Assembly: GCA_003024985.2 (NCBI GenBank)
Contig: PXIH01S0014065.1
From: Euperipatoides rowelli
Lineage: Eukaryota > Onychophora > Udeonychophora > Euonychophora > Peripatopsidae
Length of the DNA: 13,252 bases
Strand: one strand, 5' to 3'
The position numbers and the translations under genes are program-made. The notes under the pieces were generated by a model. The model searched no databases. It had not been told where the DNA came from and saw only the letters and a list, made by a program, of their open reading frames with translations. This document shows positions 1 to 7,663 of the stretch, piece after piece. Each line of letters starts with the position of its first letter. The stretch's first letter is position 1.

Positions 1-175
1 CTGTGGTATATTATAGATTAGAATACACAGTATATCAGTGTTAAGAACGATTTTATTTTTATACAAGTTATTAATGATGATAAAAACAGTTCAAAGTCAG
101 TCTTTAAATTTTTTATTTCCTGTCAAGATTTTTTTTTTTTTAACCATCCATTTAAATAGGCTTACGATCCACAAG

Positions 176-482
176 CCAAAGTTGCATAAGCTACATTATT
201 AAAACCCATTCTACAACTGCATAATTAAAGTTTTATTAATTATTAAGTTTTTAAAACAAGTCGAAATTTATTCAATAAAAGTTTAAATACCTACAAATTT
301 ATTAAGGCCTAGGCCTATAACATTTTACTTACGTTAATTCGCACATTTTGTTTCTATGCTTAGAGAAAGTAAAAAAAATCATGTGGCACTGGCCTATGCC
401 AATTTAAAAAAAAAATTCAAGATTCAGTCAACTTTCACAGTTTATCTTAGAATTTTCAANGTTAGATGTTTTTCAAGATCCT
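176..482 (+). repeat. Diverged dispersed repeat, copy A
   Basis: This segment aligns by eye, in the same orientation, with 3690-3986. Shared blocks include AGTTGCATAA (from about 180), CCATTCTA, a nearly exact AATTTATTCAATAAAA block near 265-280, AAGGCC (305), AATTCG (335) and AAGATCCTG (475-483). Identity over the first 150 bp looks like about three quarters, with small indels, and falls after that. The copy also holds the doubled AGGCCT at 305-316 and the ambiguous base at 460. It has no coding potential. It is most likely one of two old copies of an interspersed repeat family that I cannot name; an old segmental duplication is the alternative. Confidence 0.65.
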
Positions 483-543
483 GTGTCTTTAGGAAAACAA
501 AATAATTACTGTTCTTCCAAATCTAATGTTGATACGACTCAAA

Positions 544-603
544 TATTGTTATGGTATATTTGAAAAGTAATTTATTGTTATGGTATATTTGAAAAGTAAT
601 TTA
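544..603. repeat. Perfect 29-bp tandem duplication
   Basis: Two identical adjacent 29-bp units lie at 544-572 and 573-601, each beginning TATTGTTATGGTATATTTGA; the match runs on for two more bases to 603. There is no mismatch between the units although the surrounding sequence looks old, so the duplication is recent (replication slippage) or an assembly artefact. No coding frame is affected. Confidence 0.95.
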
Positions 604-727
604 GAAATGATGAAAAATCAAGAATGCCAATAAATTCAAGAGGCAATTACAGCATATTTACAAGCCCTATTAAGCCACTGACGGTTGCAATAGGTGTCAT
701 TAATATTATCTTTGCTCAAATTTACAG

Positions 728-767
728 CTAGGAGGATAGAAATATTATTGTATTTCCATCCTCCTAG
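728..767. other. Hairpin with 17-bp stem and 6-nt loop
   Basis: Arm 728-744 (CTAGGAGGATAGAAATA) is the reverse complement of 751-767 except for one A/C mismatch; the loop is TTATTG. The stem is unusually perfect and GC-rich for this AT-rich stretch, and it starts and ends with CTAG. It lies inside a short minus-strand open frame (636-830) that shows no recognisable protein features. It could be a small foldback or transposon fragment, or a structured RNA if transcribed. The stem is short for a canonical microRNA precursor. Confidence 0.85.
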
Positions 768-900
768 ATTAGATTCCAATGTAATATCTTTGGGCGCAAG
801 CTCAGCCTCAATTCTGCATATCGTCAGCATTAGTTACTTAGCAACACACTTTGAGTAGTAGCCGTCATCTTGTTGATAAAACCGATAACCGAACGTGAAC

Positions 901-984
901 CTAGAAACATGCCCAATAAATGACAATTTAACAGGTGCAGATCTTTTAACGCAGTAAATGTCACTTATTGGGCCCCGTTTCTAG
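901..984. other. Long imperfect hairpin, about 84 nt
   Basis: The arms fold as CTAGAAAC with GTTTCTAG (8 bp), then GCCCAATAA with TTATTGGGC (9 bp), TGAC with GTCA (4 bp) and ATTTA with TAAAT (5 bp). Small internal loops and a bulged A separate them, and the terminal loop (931-954) has about 24 nt. This gives roughly 26 pairs in an 84-nt foldback, the size and shape of a microRNA precursor, although the flanks do not extend the stem. Like the hairpin at 728-767 it is delimited by CTAG. A miniature inverted-repeat element is the alternative. Pairing is seen directly; function is unknown. Confidence 0.8.
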
Positions 985-1936
985 CTTAAAATGTTAATAG
1001 ACGCTATTTTAGCGTAATTTTAAATGCTTTAATTTTGGCAATATTACTGAATCCAAAATAATAATCTTTGTTGAAATAATAATGTTTGCCTAGCAGTTTT
1101 TTTTTTTACTTTTTAGGTTTACATTTTTATTTTTAGTGAGTGATATTAATTAGGTACATAACAGTCATGTCTATATTGTAACCATCGTACAGTACTTTAC
1201 AAGTTTTATAGGTGAGTGATTCTGATTTAAAAAAAATGAAGATGAAATTTGTAAAATTTATTTTGTTAAACTATATTTTTTTAATTAAATAAATTTTGAT
1301 CTGATTTTTTTAATAGTTTTTATTTTATTGTGTATGTGTGAATGTTGTAATATAGACTACAGTAGCATCCAAAATACTATTTTTAAGATTTATTTATTTA
1401 TCTAAGCACAGGCTTATAATGAGTGAGCCCAGATACTGATTTTTAAAAAAAAGAATAATAAAGTGCATAAATTTATTTCAAGAGTGGGGGATTGACTAAT
1501 TTACCATGCTATTTGCTAAGTTATTTATTTCTAATAAATTATTTTATAACTGTGATATGGATTCTGCTATTTTTGAAATTGCAGTAAATAAAATAGCTTA
1601 TATTGTAAGAGCCGTTCTTTTCACCATTATAAGTATAATTAATATGATGTTCAACCAAATTTCTTATTTTATACAATTTTAAATAGACAATCACTGTAGG
1701 ATATTTAAAACTGTATAAAATAAAGCAATTTGTTTGACATCAGACTCACTACATGCATTGTTAAGCAAACATATAGGCTAACCCTAAGGTAATAAATTAA
1801 ACTAACTACAATGTTACTTTTTAGGGTCTAACTTTAGCATTTTTTCTCTTTTTGAGCTAAGTGTGAATATCAGTAAGTATTTAGAATTTAAAATTATAAA
1901 CGGTACCGGTACACATTCTAGTCATTTACATTTTCT
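985..1936. other. AT-rich stretch with no recognisable gene
   Basis: This stretch has homopolymer runs, poly-A-signal-like words and short TTTATTTA motifs but no open frame of note. A strong splice-acceptor-like run ends at 1136 and a donor-like AG/GTGAGT follows at 1211/1212, but every frame between them contains a stop. It could at most be an untranslated exon. I see nothing else here. Confidence 0.6.
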
Positions 1937-1999
1937 CGGACCACCAAACAAGATTGCGGACCACCATTGTTTTAAGAAGAGTGGTGCTTGGGACCACCA
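1937..1999. repeat. Cluster of GGACCACCA motifs
   Basis: GGACCACCA occurs at 1938-1946, 1958-1966 and 1991-1999. The first two are preceded by C, and the longer word CGGACCACCA recurs exactly at 3481-3490. A complementary GTGGT at 1981 could pair with ACCAC at about 1993-1997. In such AT-rich surroundings the recurrence suggests fragments of one repeat family, but I cannot define its ends. Confidence 0.5.
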
Positions 2000-2370
2000 C
2001 CTAATTTCCCCAAATTTAGGCACTGATTAGGATTCTTATTTCCAGTCAAATATTATTTAATTATGAAATAGGAATTATTTTCCTTCTTAAATTTTTTTTT
2101 TTCAAACCAAAAAAAAAAAAAAAAAGTTCATTTTTTAAAAATAAGAACAAATGTTAATTTAATTATTACATTTCCATGAAATTCTTGATTCTGAAAAGTT
2201 ATTTGGCCTTTATTATTTTGTTTAAAGTTTAATTTTTTTAAAAAAGTTTCTCTATATTTTTGTTGTTGTTGTCATTATTTTAGAGAAAATTACTTTTTCA
2301 AAATTACTGTTTAAAAATTGTTTGAAATGTTAATTCTTATATGCATTATTTATTACTTACTAAGTATGTT
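2000..2370. other. AT-rich stretch with opposed T and A tracts
   Basis: A run of about 12 T (near 2091-2102) is followed closely by a run of 17 A (2109-2125), which could pair as a foldback. The rest is low-complexity A/T. I see no gene up to the small open frame that becomes protein-like near 2371. Confidence 0.6.
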
Positions 2371-2515
2371 AGGAGATGAGCCATTTTTTAAAATAAATCC
2401 AGCTTTCATCAACGATTCACCAAAAACAGATGAATCTTGCCAATCATCGGAATCAGAATTCAATTTCTTTTTTTTATCTGAAAAATTTGTAAATATACAA
2501 TTAAGATATTATTAA
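2371..2515 (+). CDS. Exon-like open segment, unrecognised
   Basis: An open frame runs from an ATG at 2318 to a TAA ending near 2515. Its first ~17 codons are low-complexity hydrophobic sequence from AT-rich DNA. From about 2371 the composition changes to a mixed, serine- and acid-rich stretch (GDEPFFKINPAF, then DSPKTDESCQSSESE). A possible acceptor (...TATGTTAG) lies just before 2371. The only nearby donor is a weak GT in ATTTGTAAAT near 2488. I do not recognise the protein. It may be an eroded transposase or gene exon, or chance; chance is quite possible at this length. Confidence 0.2.
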
Positions 2516-2761
2516 ATAGATTCGATAAATGCATAATGGTGAACATTATGGTACATGATAATAATAATAAATAATACCGGTAATGAACAAAATTCAGGAA
2601 AATAAAATTATAAAATGAATTTGAAATTCAGTGGCATAACAAACAAGAATGGCAAAGCAGACAAAGTCTAAAAACTCCAAATCTTCTAATACAAGTCCGG
2701 TGAATTCAAGCAAATTAAAATAAAATTAATTTAAATTTGATATAAATGTACACATCATAAA

Positions 2762-2873
2762 TAGTCATCTGTAATACATAAAAAAGACAATGCTAGATCG
2801 ACACCATTGCAGATTAATGGTGTCAATTTTGCACCAATAAATACAAAAGGTTTGATGTAATCTTGCTGGTACC
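2762..2873 (+). repeat. Local direct repeat, copy 1
   Basis: This segment matches 3061-3179 in the same orientation, from TAGTCATCTGTA through AAAAAAGACAATG, GATTAATGGTGTCA and TTGATGTAATCTTGCTGGTACC. After the core, copy 1 has about 50 extra bases before similarity resumes (ATTCAAAGTTACTG at about 2922, against ATTCAAAAGTGACTG at 3180). It is an old duplication about 300 bp apart, or two copies of a short repeat. Confidence 0.85.
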
Positions 2874-3060
2874 TTTCTGGCTAACCATCGAAAAACAATG
2901 ACATCAAGCTGCCATCTACATATTCAAAGTTACTGTATTCAGTTTGATTTAGTATTACAGTATAAAAAAGTTTTATGAAATTAGAATTTAATGTAAAGTA
3001 CAGCAAAATTTGTATAGGCCTAATTGATATCACTACTATATTATAATTTAGACTTATAAT

Positions 3061-3179
3061 TAGTCATCTGTAGTAGGGTACATAAAAAAGACAATGTTAA
3101 ATCAATTAATTGTAGATTAATGGTGTCATTAATTTTGCGTTAATAAATACAAAAGGCTTGATGTAATCTTGCTGGTACC
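3061..3179 (+). repeat. Local direct repeat, copy 2
   Basis: This is the partner of 2762-2873. It carries small insertions relative to copy 1, such as GTAGGG near 3074 and ATTA near 3129, and lacks the ~50-bp segment that follows copy 1. AT-rich sequence just upstream of both copies is also loosely similar, so the duplicated unit is probably longer than the core. Confidence 0.85.
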
Positions 3180-3689
3180 ATTCAAAAGTGACTGAACTTA
3201 AATACCCATATATCGGTACAAAACATGTAGCCTAAACCATAACACATTGATATAAAGTGAGAAAAGGAGGAAATCCAACCACTTTTCCATCTTTCTTAAC
3301 TCAGTTATTTTTTGTTTTGTTTTTTAATTTGAAAAATTTTTCATGTTCAATTATAAATTTAATGTGTCAGGCATATTATAATTATTATAAGAATACAGTA
3401 AACAAACTTAGTGGTGGCCTCTGGTCAGAGACAACTAAAATTACCTACAGACCATTTCAAATTGCTTGGAAGAAGTTTGGCGGACCACCATTTAAAATAT
3501 ATTAATTATATTAAAATTTACACAACATTTTAAGGTGAAAAAAAAAAATGCTTAATTCAGTTTTCAATAATGTCAATATAATTTGTATAGAAATTTAAAC
3601 TATTACAAAAATTAGATTGGCTATTTTGTTTTGTTTTTTATCGGAAGAAAACAACATAAAAGGAATGAGATTAACAATTTAAAATCCAG
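3180..3689. other. AT-rich stretch without a supported gene
   Basis: An 82-codon open frame at 3257-3505 looks like translated low-complexity DNA (F, N, K and Y rich) with no motif, so I do not call it a gene. The stretch contains one CGGACCACCA word (3481-3490), shared with the 1937-1999 cluster, and a GTGGTGGCC near 3411 that is roughly complementary to it. Confidence 0.5.
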
Positions 3690-3986
3690 AAGAAGTTGCA
3701 TAATTTATTTAGATCCATTCTATAACGCATAATAAAGTTATTTTATTAAAAATTAGTTGTTAAAAAATAAATCAAAATTTATTCAATAAAAAGTTTCAAT
3801 TCCTATAAATTAATCAAGGCCAATAACTTGTCAATTAGACTCACCGTATGTTAACATACGTACAATTCGTTTTTGTAATGAATGCTTGTAAAATATATAC
3901 AAATTAAATTAAACTCTGAAAAGATCCAGGATTGAATATACTTCCACCAAATTAACTTGGAATTAGGATTGCTTTTTAAGATCCTG
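3690..3986 (+). repeat. Diverged dispersed repeat, copy B
   Basis: This is the partner of copy A at 176-482 and keeps the same order of blocks: AGTTGCATAA, CCATTCTA, AATTTATTCAATAAAA, CAAGGCC, AATTCG and AAGATCCTG. It contains a perfect 16-bp palindrome at 3845-3860 that is absent from copy A. It has no coding potential. Confidence 0.65.
3845..3860. other. Perfect 16-bp palindrome
   Basis: CGTATGTTAACATACG equals its own reverse complement, and the flanking bases do not extend it. It lies in copy B of the dispersed repeat. It could be a dimer-binding site or a chance product of AT-rich sequence. Confidence 0.7.
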
Positions 3987-4387
3987 ACCCTAGTCTTATG
4001 GGGGGAAGTGTAGAGTAGAAAATACCTAATCTAACAAAAAGTGACTTTTCTCAACAAAATATAGGGACAAGAAATGCTTAGAATTACTGTACATTATAAG
4101 AAGTTATGAATAAAAAAAAATAACCTATACAAAGAATACAAGGTCTTAAAACTAAGTAAAACATCATTTGTATAATACAACCTTCTATCTTTATCTATTT
4201 TTACCTCATCGTTATTTCATAATTTACATTTTTCCAATAACTTTGAAAAAAAAGTGACAAAAAATGAGATACAGTAAGTGACCAGTTACCAGCCTTGCTA
4301 TTATGAATAAAATCATAAGTCTGTAATGTTCTTATACAATTCTAAACCGTTCAGTAATTTGGCAGTTAATCTCGACTCTAGAATTCA
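3987..4387. other. No recognisable feature
   Basis: This is AT-rich sequence with a short GGGGGGAAGTG run near 4000, poly-A tracts and no open frame of note. If the following Helitron-like element is real, its unseen 5' part could lie here, but I could not find a boundary. Confidence 0.5.
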
Positions 4388-4453
4388 GCACAAAATATAG
4401 GTTATCATTAAACCTGGACACATCACTGCTGCGCATGCACACAGTTTTTCTTA
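4388..4453 (+). repeat. Internal direct repeat of the Helitron-like element, unit 1
   Basis: The first 45 bases differ from unit 2 (4528-4585) at only three positions. Unit 1 carries eight extra bases (around GCATGCAC) before the shared ACAGTTTTTCTTA. The shared core includes AAAATATAGGTTATCATTAA. Confidence 0.9.
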
Positions 4454-4527
4454 GAGGTTTGGGGTAATACTGACATTTTTTCATTCCCTACATTCCTAAG
4501 CTTTTGGACCGATCTGGATAAAATTTG

Positions 4528-4585
4528 GCAGAAAATATAGGTTATCATTAAACCAGGACACACCACTGCTGCACAGTTTTTCTTA
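4528..4585 (+). repeat. Internal direct repeat of the Helitron-like element, unit 2
   Basis: This is the partner of 4388-4453, 140 bp downstream. It keeps CACCACTGCTGC and the shared ACAGTTTTTCTTA end but lacks the eight-base GCATGCAC part of unit 1. It lies directly before the putative Helitron 3' hairpin. Confidence 0.9.
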
Positions 4586-4682
4586 TACCTTAGAGTTAAC
4601 ACAGGATTTTTTAATTTGGGACAATACATTAGCCCGGGTGATGCCGTATTTTTTAAGCTAGTACAAAATAAAAATCGGTTTC

Positions 4683-4690
4683 GATTAGAT
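4683..4690. repeat. Target site duplication, left copy
   Basis: GATTAGAT lies immediately before the hAT terminal repeat and is identical to 5459-5466. Eight base pairs is the duplication length made by hAT transposases. Confidence 0.93.
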
Positions 4691-4784
4691 CAGTGGTTCT
4701 CAAACTTTTTGCAGCTGGGACCGCCTAACACCCCTTAATTGTTAAAATGACCCAAGCGCGACCTCACAATATTTTTTCCAACCA

Positions 4785-4810
4785 GGGGGGTGGGGGGATG
4801 GGAAGGGAGG
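4785..4810 (+). other. G-quadruplex-type run inside the hAT element
   Basis: The runs GGGGGG, T, GGGGGG, AT, GGG, AA, GGG fit the four-run pattern with very short loops. A C-rich run at 4855-4870 is roughly complementary, so the region could instead fold as a long hairpin. G-quadruplex formation is a sequence-based prediction. Confidence 0.7.
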
Positions 4811-5418
4811 ATGGAATTAAAACTGTACTAATGATTAATATATATTTTTAAATTTCCTCCCTCCCCCCTCTTAAGCTTATCTTTTAAAAAATACGCTACT
4901 ACTATAAATAGACAAATTAAATAAATCCATTAGTTTTGTTATAAATTGATTAATAATTAATGAATTTAAAAGAAAACTAGAGGCTTTATTAAATTTGAAT
5001 AATTATTTGTCCTATTAATTTACAGTAGTAGTTTATTTTTTGAAAATAAACGAGCCTTTTCTTCTTCTTTATAATTATAGATGGAAATCACCATCCAATT
5101 GATAAAGAAAAACAGCGATATCTGAATATATAGCAAGCTTAAGATTGAGGTGGTCAGTTAGTCTGCCGATTAAAAACTAAAATGTTGAATAATGGCATAT
5201 ACACACACATATGGTCAGCTACTTATTGTCTTCGGGCAAAAAAAAAAATTTAATCGAAATAATTTTAAATTCTTTTTATATTTAAACAAATAGAAAAATC
5301 TAAATTGCTTTAATTCTATAACAATGTATTTACTAATAGTATCTTTAAGCTTCAAAGAAATAATTCTAAAATATATATTTTTTCTTTCTCAAGCTTGCAA
5401 CCCCCTTCGATCACTACC

Positions 5419-5437
5419 GTGACCCCCAAGGGGTCAC
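5419..5437. other. Subterminal hairpin of the hAT element
   Basis: GTGACCCC pairs perfectly with GGGGTCAC across a CAA loop, about 20 bp inside the right terminus. Subterminal repeats in hAT elements commonly serve as transposase-binding sites; that role is inferred here. Confidence 0.75.
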
Positions 5438-5458
5438 GACCCCGTTTGACAAACACTG

Positions 5459-5466
5459 GATTAGAT
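5459..5466. repeat. Target site duplication, right copy
   Basis: GATTAGAT follows the right terminal repeat directly and is identical to 4683-4690. Confidence 0.93.
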
Positions 5467-6406
5467 AATTAGAAACAAGCCTAAATGTTTTAAATTTTCT
5501 GTTAATTTTTTTTAATGGTGAAACAATTTAGAGATACTGCATAGCATAGGTATTCTTAAGAATTTTTTACATGTAACATTTTTTTTAAGGAAAAGCCTAG
5601 AAAATTAAGGATTTTTTTTTTCATACCAAAATAACATAACAATGGATTAGAATAGCATTTAATGTGAATACCTTTATTTTTTACAGCTACTGTTTCAGTT
5701 GTTCTTTTTCGGGAACTTAGCATTGTGACAAAATTTCAATCTAAGAGTTTAAAAAATAAAATATATATAAGAATTAGTTAAAGGCATATTAAACTAGCTT
5801 TTATATAAAAGAATGGTGGATTCTGGAAAGAGGAAAAAAAAAAAGATTAAAACTTTTTTTTTTTTTGCATGAAAGGTTTATTTAGAGTGGAACACATCAA
5901 CTCACAATAATACAAAAATTTAAGGAAAATTGCTGGCTACTTAGATCAGCTACATGATGTCTGGATAAATAAAGCTAAATTAGAATACCTTTATTACATC
6001 AGTGCAATATATAATTTATTTATTGGCAATTTTGAATGATTGATATAACTTACTAAATTTATAGAATTTTAAACTTTCAGGTTGCATTGTCTCAAGTTTC
6101 TAATTAATTCTTCGGATTTGTTCATGTTCGATTTGAATGCAAGAAAAAAACTATGAGTGGGCTATACACATTTTTATGGGACCAGGATAAATTCCCAATT
6201 CCATGTGTCTTGTTTCCACTTCTGAACAAGAACAGTAAATTCAGTGGACTGGTATTGAATCCTATAAGTTACCTATTTACTTTGACCAATAATGTTTTGC
6301 ATACAATTATAATTAGTGAAGAGTGATACAGGTATTTGGTCAATAACACTCGCAGATAATGTATGTTCATTAAAGATTGAATAGTGTAAAACCTATTTTT
6401 TTGCAG
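5467..6406. other. Mostly featureless AT-rich stretch
   Basis: The stretch holds several poly-T and poly-A runs (for example near 5830-5865) and no open frame of note. The last bases, CCTATTTTTTTGCAG (6392-6406), form a very good splice acceptor for the exon candidate that follows. I see no other feature. Confidence 0.5.
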
Positions 6407-6521
6407 AAACTATGACTGTAACAATATTTAAGTCTGGGACCAATGACGGGAATTGTAAACCAAGCAGCTGTTTAGACAGAAGAGAAAACTCTGGGACAAA
6501 TGATATCAGAGGGACAAAAAG
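6407..6521 (+). CDS. Candidate coding exon, unrecognised protein
   Basis: A strong acceptor (CCTATTTTTTTGCAG, ending 6406) and a good donor (AAAAAG/GTAAAC, GT at 6522) bound a 115-bp segment less AT-rich than its surroundings. Two of three frames hit a stop within the first 31 bases; the third is open throughout: two bases, 37 codons, two bases. An ATG at 6412 has A at -3, so this could be a first coding exon or an internal one. The peptide is hydrophilic (starts TMTVTIFK, ends NDIRGTK) and contains SGTND twice, 19 residues apart, from near-identical DNA at 6433-6447 and 6490-6504. I do not recognise a family. No second exon of the same gene could be linked to it. The splice signals and single open frame are seen; exon status is inference. 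Confidence 0.4.
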
Positions 6522-7655
6522 GTAAACATACTGTATCTAGCTGATAATTATATTTGTGAAGATATAAAATTGTATAAGCCAATGAATTGATGAATGACAC
6601 AGGATATTTTCAAAACATTATGTATGTATATGATATGGTTTGGAAATAAACCACAATAAAAGTAAAAATTTTACAACAAAGAAAAACATAAATTATAAAT
6701 ATTCTATTAAAAGAAACAATATCAAATAAAGAATTGATGTAGCTATGGACTTAGGAATAATTTAAGGATTGGCAATGAATTTTAATAGGCATGTAGGGTA
6801 TCTTCACAGCATTTAAAATGCATCAGATCTACTCACTGTATATACTGTAACTGTTAGATCAAAGTCAGAATATTGCACCAATGCCAGAAACATTTTGTCT
6901 GATCATAATTTTAAAAAAATTGATAGATTCTAATAAACTGTAGATTTTTGAAAATTGAATAGGCTACATATGCAAAAATACTGCTTATACCATATTGGAT
7001 TTTAAGTACTATCTAGCTTTAAGATGATCTAACTTTTTTTTTTAATATTGTCTTACATATCCTACAGTGTACGCTTCCTAATTCAAGTAGACTAGGCTAC
7101 TCTCCAATGTACAGGGCCTTTCAGAGAGAATGCGAGTTTCAGCTCTTTCTTTTTGAGGCCCTTCAAAATTGAAAACTATGAGGGGAAAATATAAATGTTA
7201 ATGCCTGTTCAGTGTTAAATAAAAATTGAGGTCTCTAAGATAGTGAGGTCTGAGTCAACTGCCCTTCTTGCTCCCCCCACCTCTGATACTGACTGCCAAT
7301 AATTATAGATCAATGGAATTTCTTAATGAGACATTTCCCCATTTGTTGAAGTGAGTTTTTGAGCCATTGTAAGAGTGCTGAAAACTGTTATTGTAGATAT
7401 ACGAAACACTGTACAATAATAAAACATAATTTAATTACGGTATATCATGGCAAGATCTAGACTGAAATGATATTGCATCAGCAGGTTCACTAATAGTCTT
7501 GTATGTACATCATTTCTAAATGTAGCCTACAATTTAGAAACGTTTTTTATTTTCATATAATTATAACGGATTTAACAAGAACGCCGAAACATGACCTTCC
7601 CTGTTTACTTTTCAGAAGAAACTAGAAATAATGTTGATGTGACGACCATCATGAT
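6522..7655. other. No supported feature (intron-like if the exon is real)
   Basis: This is AT-rich sequence with no significant open frame. A GGGCCT/AGGCCC pair at 7111-7164 could form a weak stem, and a C-rich patch lies near 7272-7285. If 6407-6521 is an exon, this stretch would be intron downstream of its donor. Confidence 0.4.
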
Positions 7656-7663
7656 GGGGTGAC
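7656..7663. repeat. Degenerate hAT target duplication, left
   Basis: GGGGTGAC precedes the left end of the 7664-9907 element and matches AGGATGAC (9908-9915) at six of eight positions. Both differences are G/A transitions, as expected from decay of an old 8-bp duplication. Confidence 0.55.

Larger units (their letters stand above)
4388..4661 (+). mobile_element. Helitron-like 3' end (5' end not found)
   Basis: The segment ends AGCCCGGGTGATGCCG, a short T-rich run, then AGCTAG followed by T. Helitrons typically end in a short GC-rich hairpin a few bases before CTAG (CTRR), inserted between A and T. Here the second stem arm is degraded (CCGTAT, where pairing would need CCGGG-like sequence). 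Upstream is an internal direct duplication (4388-4453 and 4528-4585) joined by a segment with GGACCGATCTGG, of the kind often seen in non-autonomous Helitron-like repeats. No Rep/helicase coding remains. The family link is recognition from memory and the 5' TC end is not identified, so the true start may lie further left. Confidence 0.5.
4691..5458. mobile_element. Non-autonomous hAT element, 768 bp
   Basis: The left end CAGTGGTTCTCAAAC and the reverse complement of the right end, CAGTGTTTGTCAAAC, agree at 13 of 15 positions. A perfect 8-bp duplication GATTAGAT flanks the element. The CAGTG ends and 8-bp duplication are hallmarks of the hAT superfamily, and the GC-rich subterminal sequence (GACCCCCAAGGGGTCACGACCCC near the right end) is Charlie-like. 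There is no transposase frame, so it was mobilised by a transposase encoded elsewhere. Inside are a G-rich run (4785-4810) with a complementary C-rich run (4855-4870), and a perfect 8-bp hairpin at 5419-5437. The intact duplication suggests this is one of the youngest insertions in the window. Confidence 0.92.

Noticed and set aside
636-830. Minus-strand 64-codon open frame
   Set aside because: It spans the perfect hairpin at 728-767, which would be odd in a coding region. The peptide has no motif and its length is within chance.
1137-1211. Segment between a strong acceptor-like tract and AG/GTGAGT
   Set aside because: All three frames contain stops, so it cannot be a coding exon; an untranslated exon cannot be supported from sequence alone.
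2091-2125. Poly-T/poly-A tracts as a retroposon tail
   Set aside because: No retroposon body or target duplication could be found next to them; simple homopolymers are common here.
3257-3505. 82-codon plus-strand open frame
   Set aside because: Composition mirrors translated AT-rich DNA, with no domain, no splice context and no conservation evidence.
4423-4629. Minus-strand 68-codon open frame
   Set aside because: It lies across the duplicated units of the Helitron-like end; it is a shadow of repeat sequence.
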